Positions 54,357 through 63,155 of a stretch of 64,000 nt of DNA are shown here, piece by piece. Each line of letters opens with the position of its first letter. The stretch's first letter is position 1. A model generated the notes under the pieces. The model saw only the letters and a list, made by a program, of their open reading frames with translations, did not search any database and had not been told where the DNA came from. The DNA is taken from positions 1 through 64,000 of the forward strand of contig JAKUTX010000004.1 in the NCBI GenBank assembly GCA_022447855.1. Reading direction: 5' to 3'. Made by a program: the position numbers and the translations under genes. Source of the DNA: UBA6927 sp022447855 (lineage in GTDB: Bacteria > Chloroflexota > Dehalococcoidia > Lucifugimonadales > UBA6927).

Positions 54357-55760
54357 TCAAGTTCTTTGAAATTCATCGCAAACTGATGCAAGACGAATTA
54401 ATTGTGGGAACTTTTCTTTCTGACCTAAACATTCACCAGCAAATTCAACCAAAATTTCTTCTGTATCAGTAGAAACCTCAAGACCACCTAATTCATTCAA
54501 ACATTTTTCTACTAAATCACTAGCAGAATAATCAACGGATGCTTCAAACAATTTATCTACCATTTTACTAACACCTGGTTTCTCGATATCTCCAAATTGT
54601 TCCGACAAGAAATTCAATCTCTCTACCAGAGTACCACTATCAATCCACTCAAGTCCTTGATGCCAACCTTCAACAGTAAAAGGATTGTTCAAGAATTGAC
54701 CCATCCAGCCCATTTGAACGTTCCGCATAACCATCTCGTATCTTGGTCGATCAAATTCTTCTGTCATCCTAAGCGTTCCAGCAACTAATTCTGTCGGACT
54801 TTTTATTTTCTGATAACGAATTTTCTCATCTTTGAAAAAATCTGAATTAAATAGCACCCTTAGCATATGTTTTATATCATAGGAACCTTCAAAATACGCA
54901 TCTACCAAAATCTGAATAGCCTCTGGATCTTTCGGAGGAACATACGGCCATGATGGTACTGGAGGCTCATCAGAAACAAAAAAATTATACAAATGCCGAG
55001 CGATAAATCTTGCTGTAGACTCCTGCTCACAAATTATATTGATAATTTCTTCCCCATTAAATTCCCCGGAATGACCTAAAAACTCTTTGACGCCACCATC
55101 ATGATCATCTTCTCTATAATCAAAGAAATAATTTATCCGTCCATAAGGCCAGTCTGAATCTTTTTTAGATCGGGCCATCATGTATTCTGTATTACCAATT
55201 GTCCATCCTGTGAAGGCTCTGGCACATTCTTTTATATCATCCTCTGTATAATTCCCAACACCCATCGAGAACAACTCTAAAAGCTCACGACCCCAATTCT
55301 CATTAATTGCTCCTTTATGATTATCTTGATTATCCAACCAAACAATCATAGCTGGGTCCTTTGCAAGCTCTAGCAGAAGACGATCAAGTTTTCCCATAGA
55401 ATGCGTTCTAAACATCTGGATTTGTTCATGCAATACTCGACCATTAATAACTTTATCATCACCTGTAGCAAAAAGCTGATGCCAAAACAAAGTCATCTTT
55501 TCTGTTAAAGGAGAATTGGTGGTAATCATTCTATACAACCAAATTCTTGCGGATCCCGGATAATTAATCATCCCAGAGGCTTCATGATCAAACCTTCTGA
55601 CCATAAACTCGCCAACCCAAGAATCATCTTCTGAATCTATTAAAAAATCTACAGCGGCTTGATAACCCATAGATACATATCGATCGGCCTCATCCCTAGT
55701 AGAACCAAATGATGCTCGTCTAAGTAAATGTTCAATCAACTTCACATCAGAGCTATTCAT
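54357..55760 (-). CDS. DUF1800 family protein
   Basis: 467 residues matching the DUF1800 family: HLLRRASFGST at the N terminus, MTLFWHQLFAT, NENWGRELLELFSMGVGNYTEDDIKECARAFTGW and IARHLYNFFV. These are common in Planctomycetes, Chloroflexota and other environmental bacteria, usually beside a DUF1501 (secreted sulfatase-like) gene. No DUF1501 gene is present here and no signal peptide is visible. ATG 55760 has AAGGAG five bases upstream, while an in-frame GTG is one codon earlier. The function is unknown. Confidence 0.9.
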   Translation of the reverse strand: MNSSDVKLIEHLLRRASFGSTRDEADRYVSMGYQAAVDFLIDSEDDSWVGEFMVRRFDHEASGMINYPGSARIWLYRMITTNSPLTEKMTLFWHQLFATGDDKVINGRVLHEQIQMFRTHSMGKLDRLLLELAKDPAMIVWLDNQDNHKGAINENWGRELLELFSMGVGNYTEDDIKECARAFTGWTIGNTEYMMARSKKDSDWPYGRINYFFDYREDDHDGGVKEFLGHSGEFNGEEIINIICEQESTARFIARHLYNFFVSDEPPVPSWPYVPPKDPEAIQILVDAYFEGSYDIKHMLRVLFNSDFFKDEKIRYQKIKSPTELVAGTLRMTEEFDRPRYEMVMRNVQMGWMGQFLNNPFTVEGWHQGLEWIDSGTLVERLNFLSEQFGDIEKPGVSKMVDKLFEASVDYSASDLVEKCLNELGGLEVSTDTEEILVEFAGECLGQKEKFPQLIRLASVCDEFQRT

Positions 55761-55831
55761 CACGACTCCTTAATAGGAACAAATGTAAACCAAAATCATT
55801 GATGAGATACTATATTACGGTAGTAACAAAA

Positions 55832-56053
55832 TCAAATTCTGTTAGTTGCACTCACAATTGAAATCGCTACAAATATAACCGCCAAGACTATCGTAAAGCG
55901 AAATAAAATTTGCTCCATTCCACGCCTCGTCCTAAATCCACCATCTCCACCACCAAACAAACCACCCCCACCTGCACCTCTCACCTGGAGTAAAATCAAT
56001 ACTACTAATAAAATAGAAATGAAACTTTGAATTATTACAATTAAATTATCCAT
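55832..56053 (-). CDS. secG: Preprotein translocase subunit SecG
   Basis: A small membrane partner of SecYE, 73 residues with two spans (about residues 4-24 and 48-68) separated by a Gly-rich cytoplasmic loop (RGAGGGGLFGGGDGGFRTRRGME), typical of SecG. AGAGG seven bases upstream of the ATG. It lies between the gatB and DUF1800 genes on the same strand. Confidence 0.9.
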   Translation of the reverse strand: MDNLIVIIQSFISILLVVLILLQVRGAGGGGLFGGGDGGFRTRRGMEQILFRFTIVLAVIFVAISIVSATNRI

Positions 56054-56089
56054 CTACCTCTACACTTCCATAACTAGAGTTTATATCAA

Positions 56090-57565
56090 CTATCGAATTG
56101 CCTCAAGATGGGAAATGACTATTTCTCTAGCAATTTTTGGATTAGCTGTACCTTTAGTTTCCCTCATTATCTGACCAATAAAAAATCCCACTACTGCTTC
56201 TTTACCCTGAAAATAATCACTTACAGATTTTGGGTTTTCATCAATTATTCTTGACACTGCATCTTCTAAGATTGTATTGTCCGATATTTGAACCAACCCT
56301 TGCTCTTTAACTATTTCGGCAGGGTCACGACCAGTTTCATAAACCATTTTAAAGACGTCAGTAGCCATATTATTGCTTAACGATCCATCATTAATAAGTG
56401 TAATCAACTCAACAAGATGAGAAGGCTGAACAAGTATTTCACTAATGACCTTCCCTTCACTATTCATAAGGCTAAACAAATTAGTAATAATCCAATTTGA
56501 CACCTGTTTGACAAGGCTTTTATCAACCTTAGAATTATTGTCTAAAAGATCTACTGAAGCGTCAAAAAAATCAGATGTAGCCTTTTCCGAAGTAATCAAA
56601 AGGGCGGTATCCATTTCCAAATCATACAAATCTATATAACGATTAACTCTTTGAGATGGTAATTCTGGTATTAGTGCTCCCAAGTCTGAAATCTGATTTT
56701 TGGTAAGCGCAACCGGCAACAAATCAGGTTCCGGAAAATATCTATAGTCATGAGCAAATTCTTTACTCCTTTGGGAAAATGTGGTTTGTTTTTCTTCATT
56801 CCAACCACGAGTTTCCTGTTCAATTTTTTCACCAGCATCCAACAATTTTGCTTGCCTGAGTTGCTCATACACTAGAGCATTAAAAACAGAACGAAAGCTA
56901 TTCATATTCTTAATTTCAACCTTTGTACCAAGATTAATCTCTCCAATTGGACGTAGACTAATATTGGCATCACATCTGAAATTGCCTTCTTCCATATTGG
57001 CTGAACTAGTTTCAACATACTTTACAATTTGGTGAACTCTCTGCAAATAGCTCCTAGCTTCAAATGGACTATTCATTTCAGGTTCTGAAACAATTTCCAT
57101 TAAAGGAACCCCTGCACGGTTCATATCCATTAACGTATACCCATTTCCCTGAGAATCACGTCTATGCATTAATTTTGCGGTATCCTCTTCCAAATGAATT
57201 CTATTAATATTTATAAGTTTTTCTTGTCCTTCATCAGTCTCAACAGACAATTTGCCATTTAATGCCAATGGCAAATCGAACTGAGATATTTGATACGCTT
57301 TCAAAAGATCAGGATAATGGTAGTTTTTACGATCAAACTTGGAATATTCCGAAATGTTACAATTTAATGCCAAGCCAGTTTTAACTACGTGTTCAACTGC
57401 TAGACGATTTATTTTTGGCATCACACCTGGCATACCCATACATATGGGACATACGAATGTATTGGGTCTAGAATCTTGATAATCAGCAGCACAGCTACAA
57501 AACATCTTGCTTTTTGTAAGCAACTGAGCATGAATCTCAAGCCCTATAACTGTTTCATAATCCAT
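56090..57565 (-). CDS. gatB: Asp-tRNA(Asn)/Glu-tRNA(Gln) amidotransferase subunit B
   Basis: The kinase/tRNA-binding subunit of GatCAB, which makes Gln-tRNA or Asn-tRNA by transamidation. 491 residues: GLEIHAQLLTKSKMFCSC and VCPICMGMPGVMP with the zinc cysteines, FDRKNYHYPDLLKAYQISQ, RTGNVPLMEIVSEPE region (MNRAGVPLMEIVSEPE here) and the C-terminal GatB/YqeY helical domain. gatA and gatC are not in the window. A promoter is predicted just upstream. Confidence 0.97.
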   Translation of the reverse strand: MDYETVIGLEIHAQLLTKSKMFCSCAADYQDSRPNTFVCPICMGMPGVMPKINRLAVEHVVKTGLALNCNISEYSKFDRKNYHYPDLLKAYQISQFDLPLALNGKLSVETDEGQEKLININRIHLEEDTAKLMHRRDSQGNGYTLMDMNRAGVPLMEIVSEPEMNSPFEARSYLQRVHQIVKYVETSSANMEEGNFRCDANISLRPIGEINLGTKVEIKNMNSFRSVFNALVYEQLRQAKLLDAGEKIEQETRGWNEEKQTTFSQRSKEFAHDYRYFPEPDLLPVALTKNQISDLGALIPELPSQRVNRYIDLYDLEMDTALLITSEKATSDFFDASVDLLDNNSKVDKSLVKQVSNWIITNLFSLMNSEGKVISEILVQPSHLVELITLINDGSLSNNMATDVFKMVYETGRDPAEIVKEQGLVQISDNTILEDAVSRIIDENPKSVSDYFQGKEAVVGFFIGQIMRETKGTANPKIAREIVISHLEAIR

Positions 57566-57593
57566 TTTAAGCCTAAATAAAAATCGTGAATTG

Positions 57594-57622
57594 ATTATAT
57601 ATTCAGTTCATCCATCAAACAA
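57594..57622 (-). promoter_or_regulatory. Candidate promoter of gatB-secG
   Basis: On the minus strand: TTGTTT (57622-57617), a 17-base spacer and a perfect TATAAT (57599-57594). The predicted start near 57587 leaves a leader of about 20 bases. Confidence 0.55.
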
Positions 57623-57635
57623 GAGTTTGAAATAA

Positions 57636-58271
57636 CTAAAACATGTTCGCATTAAATTTCAACGGAACAAATTTACAATTAGCGATAGTTTGCACAGCCA
57701 TCCCACTAGGTGATTTGTGAATTAAAATTAGTTCTTGACCGGATGGACCTCCAACAGGAACAACCATTCTTCCAAATTTACTCAATTGATTAATGAGTTT
57801 CTTTGGTATTGATGGGCATGCAGCAGATACTACAATTGCATCATAAGGAGCATTCAACTCAGAACCCCATTCACCGACTTCAACATTTAATACTGACGTA
57901 GTGGAAAAACCCAATTCTATCAAACGCTCCTGAGCAATATTATACAAACCTGTAACACATTCAGTTGTGGTGACTTTGTCAGTTAAATTACTTAATATCG
58001 CTGCTTGGTATCCACTACCAGTTCCAATTTCCAAAACGTTTTCAAATTTAGAAATATTCAAACTATCAAGCATAATAGCAATAATAGAAGGTTGAGAAAT
58101 TGACTGGTTAAATTCAATGGAGAGTGCCACATCATCATAAGACTTCGAAAAATCTTCTGGCATTACAAATTTTTCTCTAGGAACACTATGCATCGCATTA
58201 ATTAATCTATTGTTATTAATGTCAATCTGTAATTTTTCAAACAATGTGTTTTTAGACTCGAAAAGGTTCAT
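57636..58271 (-). CDS. pcm: Protein-L-isoaspartate O-methyltransferase
   Basis: An SAM-dependent repair enzyme methylating isoaspartyl residues in damaged proteins. At about 211 residues it has VLEIGTGSGYQAAILS (SAM motif I), the preceding SQPSIIAIMLD substrate block, VEVGEWGSELNAPYDAIVVSAACP and FGRMVVPVGG. An upstream in-frame GTG (58286) would add five residues. ATG 58271 lacks a visible Shine-Dalgarno, so a leaderless transcript is possible. It is read divergently from the tetrapyrrole operon. Confidence 0.92.
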   Translation of the reverse strand: MNLFESKNTLFEKLQIDINNNRLINAMHSVPREKFVMPEDFSKSYDDVALSIEFNQSISQPSIIAIMLDSLNISKFENVLEIGTGSGYQAAILSNLTDKVTTTECVTGLYNIAQERLIELGFSTTSVLNVEVGEWGSELNAPYDAIVVSAACPSIPKKLINQLSKFGRMVVPVGGPSGQELILIHKSPSGMAVQTIANCKFVPLKFNANMF

Positions 58272-58307
58272 ATAACAATTAATCACTTAAATGCAGATCT
58301 AATCTAT

Positions 58308-58336
58308 GTCACAACTTAACAAGAACAGTATATAAT
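58308..58336 (+). promoter_or_regulatory. Candidate promoter of the tetrapyrrole operon
   Basis: GTCACA (58308-58313; 4 of 6 to consensus), a 17-base spacer and a perfect TATAAT (58331-58336). The expected start near 58343 precedes the GTG start by about 26 bases. Confidence 0.5.
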
Positions 58337-58368
58337 ACTTATTGTAGGTTGTTTATCTAAGGCATGGT

Positions 58369-59118
58369 GTGAAATTGCCACAATATTATCCAGTTTTCCT
58401 AGACTTAAAAGGACGCAAAACCTTAATAATAGGTGGAGGTGAATTTTGCCTGGAAAAAGTGGAAATTCTTCTTGAATACAATGCAGAAATTGAAATTGTT
58501 AGCACGCAAATTCCTGAAAAAGTTAAATCATTGTGGCAAAAGAAAATTGTGAAATGGTCTAATCGTGAATTTATCCCTGAAGACCTTAATGACACATTCC
58601 TTGCAATAGTTGCAGATACTTCAAATGAGTCATTAAACCAAAAAGTATATGATGAATCCAAAAAGCGTAATGTTTTGCTAAATGTTGTAGATGTAACCCA
58701 TCAATGTTCATTTATTACTCCTGCAATAATAAATAAAGGAGACGTTACGGCGGCTTTCTCTACAAGTGGTGCAAGCCCTGCATTAGCAAGAAAATTTCGA
58801 GAAATACTTACAGGAAATCCTGTAGAGTCTTCTCATCCAGTAATGAATTACGCAGTTTTAGCTCCATTGTTGGCTGATGTCAGGAACGAAATACGCTCCA
58901 AAGGAATAAAGCTTTACAATGACCACTGGCAAGCTTCTATTACTGATGAATTAGTAAATTATATTAATGATGGCAAGTATGAGATAGCTAGGAAAGTATT
59001 ATTAAATGATTTGTTAGAAGGAATCGATTGCGAATGTTCCAATAACATTTGTAAAAAATATGAGTCTAAAATTGAAATTGCGGTGGCATTAAAGAAAAAT
59101 TCTCCTAAATGGAAGTAA
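58369..59118 (+). CDS. Precorrin-2 dehydrogenase/sirohydrochlorin ferrochelatase domain protein (Met8/CysG N-terminal type)
   Basis: This oxidises precorrin-2 to sirohydrochlorin and may insert iron to make siroheme. The 249-residue protein has the NAD-binding GRKTLIIGGGEFCLEK (about residues 14-29), then NVVDVTHQCSFITPAI and AFSTSGASPALARKFRE. It lacks the methyltransferase domain of CysG, which is supplied here by the separate CobA-HemD protein two genes down. The start is GTG at 58369, with AAGG just upstream; the ATG at 58364 meets an immediate stop. Confidence 0.9.
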   Translation: MKLPQYYPVFLDLKGRKTLIIGGGEFCLEKVEILLEYNAEIEIVSTQIPEKVKSLWQKKIVKWSNREFIPEDLNDTFLAIVADTSNESLNQKVYDESKKRNVLLNVVDVTHQCSFITPAIINKGDVTAAFSTSGASPALARKFREILTGNPVESSHPVMNYAVLAPLLADVRNEIRSKGIKLYNDHWQASITDELVNYINDGKYEIARKVLLNDLLEGIDCECSNNICKKYESKIEIAVALKKNSPKWK

Positions 59119-59121
59119 TCA

Positions 59122-60045
59122 ATGGACTACCCATCAAAAGTATATTTAGGGACTAGATCTAGTCCCTTATCGTTGAAACAAACTGATGAAGTACTAAATC
59201 TTCTCAAAGCAAAGTATCCTTATATTGATTTCATAATAGTCAAGTCGGAAACTCGAGGAGATCAAAACAAAAATGCACCTCTAGACTCAATGAATAGAGG
59301 CATGTTCTCCTCTGATATTTCTGAAGCAGTTTTAACCAAAAAGATTGATTGTGCATTGCATTCTGCCAAAGATTTGCCTGTAGTTGCGGGAAGTGAATTG
59401 ATAATCGCAGGAGTGCCAAAACGTTCCGACCCAAGGGATGTTTTAATTACAAAATCGAAGCTCCCATTAGACCAACTTCCTTCAGGCACTCGATTAGGAA
59501 CAAGTAGCCTCCGACGAAAAATACAAATACAACACATAAGACCCGATATAGAAATCGTTCCTATTAGAGGAAATGTGGGAACACGAATTGATAAAGCCCT
59601 GAATTCTCCTGACTACGATGGAGTAATTCTTGCAGCATCTGGGCTAATAAGACTAGGTATCCAAGACAAGATTGATCATTTTTTGTCACCTAGCTTATGC
59701 ACTCCCGATATTGGACAAGGTTCACTAGTAATTGAGACACAAAAGGACAATCGAATGCTTTCAGAAATCCTCTCTCAAATTACTCATCAAGATAGTTTAA
59801 TTGCTTTAACTGCTGAGCGAAGTTTTGTGACTGAAATTGGTTCAAATTGCTCAACCCCTCACGCTGCTTTTGCTGAAGTCGTTAAAGATAGGGTTCAAAT
59901 GCAGGTGATGGTAGCTTCAGAAAATTCTGTGGAATTATTTCGATCAAAAATTTCATGTAATATTAACACGCCCGAACAAGCCGGGAAAATTGCACTTGAC
60001 TCACTACTAAATCAAGGTGCAAATATTCAAAAGTACAAGAGATAA
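59122..60045 (+). CDS. hemC: Hydroxymethylbilane synthase (porphobilinogen deaminase)
   Basis: This polymerises four porphobilinogens into hydroxymethylbilane. At 307 residues it has YLGTRSSPLSLKQTDEV at the start, SAKDLP with the catalytic Asp, LGTSSLRRKIQI, RGNVGTRI, and the dipyrromethane cofactor cysteine Cys243 in GSNCSTP. It starts 3 bases after the precorrin-2 dehydrogenase gene, with GGAAG upstream, and is followed by the cobA-hemD fusion. Confidence 0.96.
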   Translation: MDYPSKVYLGTRSSPLSLKQTDEVLNLLKAKYPYIDFIIVKSETRGDQNKNAPLDSMNRGMFSSDISEAVLTKKIDCALHSAKDLPVVAGSELIIAGVPKRSDPRDVLITKSKLPLDQLPSGTRLGTSSLRRKIQIQHIRPDIEIVPIRGNVGTRIDKALNSPDYDGVILAASGLIRLGIQDKIDHFLSPSLCTPDIGQGSLVIETQKDNRMLSEILSQITHQDSLIALTAERSFVTEIGSNCSTPHAAFAEVVKDRVQMQVMVASENSVELFRSKISCNINTPEQAGKIALDSLLNQGANIQKYKR

Positions 60046-60047
60046 CA

Positions 60048-61565
60048 ATGCCTATACATGGGAAAGTATACCTAATTGGAGCAGGCCCAGGAGACCCTGG
60101 ATTGATTACTGTTAAGGGTCTAAGAATATTGCAAAAAGCAGATGTCGTAATTTTTGACTCATTAGCGAACAACGCATTATTAGAAGAGTGTAATAAAAAT
60201 GTTGAACTAATAAGCGTAACATCGTTGGGTAAAGTTCCTAGAAGACAAGAAAATATCAACAATTTGTTAATTTCTAAAGCCGAATCGAGAAGAGTAGTTG
60301 TTAGATTAAAAGGAGGAGATCCTTTTGTTTTCGGAAGAGGTGGAGAAGAAGCTGAGGCTTTAGCATTAAAAAACATTGACTTCGAAATCATACCAGGCAT
60401 TTCATCTTCAATTGCAGTACCGGCATATGCAGGAATTCCTATTACACACCGAAAACATGCATCACAATTTATTGTGATTACTGGAAACGAAGATCCCGAA
60501 AAAAATGCTTCTCAAATTGATTGGAAATTAGCAGCTAATGGAAAAGCTACAATTGTGGTATTAATGGGAAGGAAAAATCTTCGTTCAATCACTAATACAC
60601 TGATCAAGGAAGGAATGGACCCAAATACACCAGCAGCAATAATATCTGATGGAACTTTACCTACTCAAAAATCAATTATAGGAAATTTAGAAACCATTTC
60701 TGACAAAGCAGATAGTTTTAAAATTAAATCTCCCGCCATAGCTATTTTTGGAAAGGTTGTCAATCTTGAAAGTACAATTTCATGGTTTTCTCCTTCTAAT
60801 ATCAAAGGGAAAAAAATCCTAATTACAAGAGCTGAGCATCAATCAAAAAAATTGATCGATGGTTTGGAGAAGCTTAACGCATCTCCAATTGCCATTCCTA
60901 CAATACAAATTCAATCACTATCAAATTATTCGAAATTAATTGAAGCACTAAACAAAATCAATCAATATTCATGGATAGTTTTTACTAGTGTAAATTCAGT
61001 TGAAATCGTTTTCTCTCAAATCAAATCTTTAGGAATGAATCCTGAACATCTACTATCTGATATCAAAATTGCAGTAATAGGTAGTGCAACCGCTCAAGCT
61101 ATAATAGATGCTAAATTAACTCCTTCAATACAACCTCAACCATACATTGCGGAAGAATTAGCTGAGTCAATTTCTGAACAATCTAAAAGTAATGCAAAAA
61201 TATTAATTCCCATTTCTGCAAATGCAAGAAACACGCTTAACGACAGTTTAACTTCTAAAGGATTCAATGTAGAAACAATTGCAATATATAAGACAATAAC
61301 ACCCAAAAAGTCTACTTCAGAAATTAATATGAATTTAAAAAAAGGAATTGATATAATCACCTTCACTAGTGGATCCACAGTTAAAGGATTATTCGAGATC
61401 CTAGATGGTGATATTACATTTATAAATTCTTCTGTTGTAGCCTGTATTGGTCCAATAACTGCAAAAACATGTGTTGAATATGGTATTACACCAGATATAA
61501 TAGCCAGTAAACATAACATTGAAGGCTTAATACAAGCTATCAATGATTACTTTTCAGAACTCTGA
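60048..61565 (+). CDS. Fused uroporphyrinogen-III methyltransferase / uroporphyrinogen-III synthase (CobA-HemD)
   Basis: Two enzymes in one chain of 505 residues. The N-terminal SAM-dependent methyltransferase (about 1-245) has GAGPGDPGLITVKGLRIL, KGGDPFVFGRGGEE, and IPITHRKHASQF; it makes precorrin-2. The C-terminal HemD domain (about 255-505; ILITRAEHQSKKL, WIVFTSVNSVE, ITFTSGSTVKGL) cyclises hydroxymethylbilane to uroporphyrinogen III. The fusion occurs in Chloroflexota and Firmicutes and would channel the intermediate towards siroheme. The tail overlaps the region before the hemB start, so the genes are coupled. Confidence 0.95.
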   Translation: MPIHGKVYLIGAGPGDPGLITVKGLRILQKADVVIFDSLANNALLEECNKNVELISVTSLGKVPRRQENINNLLISKAESRRVVVRLKGGDPFVFGRGGEEAEALALKNIDFEIIPGISSSIAVPAYAGIPITHRKHASQFIVITGNEDPEKNASQIDWKLAANGKATIVVLMGRKNLRSITNTLIKEGMDPNTPAAIISDGTLPTQKSIIGNLETISDKADSFKIKSPAIAIFGKVVNLESTISWFSPSNIKGKKILITRAEHQSKKLIDGLEKLNASPIAIPTIQIQSLSNYSKLIEALNKINQYSWIVFTSVNSVEIVFSQIKSLGMNPEHLLSDIKIAVIGSATAQAIIDAKLTPSIQPQPYIAEELAESISEQSKSNAKILIPISANARNTLNDSLTSKGFNVETIAIYKTITPKKSTSEINMNLKKGIDIITFTSGSTVKGLFEILDGDITFINSSVVACIGPITAKTCVEYGITPDIIASKHNIEGLIQAINDYFSEL

Positions 61566-61575
61566 GGCATATTGC

Positions 61576-62556
61576 ATGTTCCCAAATAAAAGATTACGTA
61601 GACTTAGAGGCTCAAGTTCATTAAGGGACCTTGTAAGAGAAACCCAATTATCTCCTGATGATTTCATTTTCCCTATATTTATTACTCATGGTAAAAATAT
61701 CAAACGCGAAATTTCTCCAATGCCTGGGATTTTCCAATTTTCAGTGGATTTACTAGAAGAAGAAATCACCGAACTCTTAGAAATTGGAATAAAAGGTGTT
61801 TTGCTTTTTGGAATCCCGTCAGTCAAAGATGAATTAGGAACCGACGCTTATTCAGATAACGGAATCATCCAACAAGCTATCAAAAAAATTAGATCTGTTT
61901 CGCAACAATTGATAATTATTTCTGATATATGTTTGTGTGAATATACTAACCATGGACACTGTGGAGTGTTAGAAAACTTCACAGTAGATAATGATAAAAC
62001 TCTGAGTCTACTTTCAGAAATGGCTTTATCACACGCAGCAGTGGGTTCAGACATAATCGCACCCTCAGCAATGATGGACGGGCAAGTAAAATCGATCAGG
62101 TCAGCTTTGGATAACGCTAATATGCATTCAACTCCTATAATGAGTTATTCAGCGAAGTATGCATCATCATTTTATGGACCCTTCAGAGTCGCCGCAGAAT
62201 CGGAACCTAAATTTGGAGACAGAAAAAGCTATCAAATGGATCCAGGGAATATAAGAGAGGCGATGTTGGAAATTTCTCAAGACATTGAAGAAGGAGCCGA
62301 CATAGTAATGATCAAACCCGCCCTAGCCTTTCTGGATGTAATTGCAAAGGTTAGGAATACATTTGATTTACCTATTGCAGCCTTCAATACCAGCGGTGAA
62401 TATTCAATGCTAAAAGCCGCATCTCAAAACAATTGGATTAATGGGCCAAACGTAATGAAGGAACTACTTACTTCGATCAAACGGTCAGGATCAGATTTGA
62501 TAATTTCCTACCACTCAAAAGAAATAATCAAATTACTCAATGAAAAATATTCTTAA
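61576..62556 (+). CDS. hemB: Delta-aminolevulinic acid dehydratase (porphobilinogen synthase)
   Basis: The second step of tetrapyrrole synthesis, joining two 5-aminolevulinates. 326 residues: the zinc cysteine cluster in ISDICLCEYTNHGHCGVL, the Schiff-base lysines in SYSAKYASSFYGPF and VMIKPALAFLD, and RRLRGSSSLRDLV at the start. GAGG eight bases upstream fixes ATG 61576; an earlier in-frame codon at 61543 overlaps cobA-hemD. hemA and hemL are not in the window. The last 20 bases overlap the convergent signal-peptidase-like gene. Confidence 0.95.
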   Translation: MFPNKRLRRLRGSSSLRDLVRETQLSPDDFIFPIFITHGKNIKREISPMPGIFQFSVDLLEEEITELLEIGIKGVLLFGIPSVKDELGTDAYSDNGIIQQAIKKIRSVSQQLIIISDICLCEYTNHGHCGVLENFTVDNDKTLSLLSEMALSHAAVGSDIIAPSAMMDGQVKSIRSALDNANMHSTPIMSYSAKYASSFYGPFRVAAESEPKFGDRKSYQMDPGNIREAMLEISQDIEEGADIVMIKPALAFLDVIAKVRNTFDLPIAAFNTSGEYSMLKAASQNNWINGPNVMKELLTSIKRSGSDLIISYHSKEIIKLLNEKYS

Positions 62557-62986
62557 AAAATCGTGAAATCCTCTTTGACCAAATTTTTAGAATTACTTTG
62601 CTAAGAATCTCATCAGATGTTATAGGTCCGAAATCCCTACTATCTGTACTTTGAATTAAATTATCACCAATGACAAAGTATTCGTTTTGATTCAATTTCC
62701 ATGAACCTTCATAATGATTCGCTATCCCTATGGAAGTACCAGATGAAATTAATTTGTCATTAATGAATAAGTCTCTACTTTTTATTCGCACAATGTCATT
62801 TGGAATCCCTATTACTCTCTTAATAACTTTCCTTAATTGACCGTTAATTCTACGTACAATAACCACGGCTCCAGAAGGTGGTTGAATGTCCTGAGAATTT
62901 AAAACTAAAATTAACTCGCCTTCTTTGTATGAAGGAAACATACTGTGCCCTTCTACTCTATATATTTCTAAATTACCAATCCGCAT
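62537..62986 (-). CDS. S26-family signal peptidase-like protease, probable NiSOD maturation enzyme (SodX-like)
   Basis: 149 residues of the type I signal peptidase fold: nucleophile Ser15 in GHSMFPS, general base Lys56 in KVIKRVIG, and box E GDNLIQSTDSRDFG. There is no N-terminal membrane anchor, unlike LepB, which matches the compact proteases found next to nickel superoxide dismutase genes and thought to expose the nickel-binding N terminus. It lies divergently 169 bases from the sodN gene, which supports this role. Shares 20 bases at its 3' end with hemB on the other strand. Confidence 0.88.
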   Translation of the reverse strand: MRIGNLEIYRVEGHSMFPSYKEGELILVLNSQDIQPPSGAVVIVRRINGQLRKVIKRVIGIPNDIVRIKSRDLFINDKLISSGTSIGIANHYEGSWKLNQNEYFVIGDNLIQSTDSRDFGPITSDEILSKVILKIWSKRISRFFKNIFH

Positions 62987-63075
62987 TAAATATTAAACCA
63001 ACTATTAAAGAAACTTCACATTAATCAAAATATCCAGCGTTCGCATATCGAATCTATCATACCAATTTATTGCTT

Positions 63076-63090
63076 ATCTAATCATTAGAT
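63076..63090. promoter_or_regulatory. Perfect palindrome just upstream of the sodN promoter
   Basis: ATCTAAT-C-ATTAGAT is an exact 7-base inverted repeat, 5 bases before the predicted -35 of sodN. In other bacteria nickel SOD genes are controlled by a nickel-responsive Fur-family protein (Nur), so a metal-dependent operator is plausible, but the sequence alone does not identify the regulator. Confidence 0.4.
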
Positions 63091-63095
63091 CGACC

Positions 63096-63124
63096 TTGCG
63101 CATTAGGTAATGTTTTAGTATCTT
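63096..63124 (+). promoter_or_regulatory. Candidate sodN promoter
   Basis: TTGCGC (63096-63101), a 17-base spacer and TATCTT (63119-63124); a start near 63131 leaves a 25-base leader with AGGGG before the ATG. Confidence 0.45.
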
Positions 63125-63155
63125 CAATTCTAGAAATACTTTTTAGGGGAATGAT

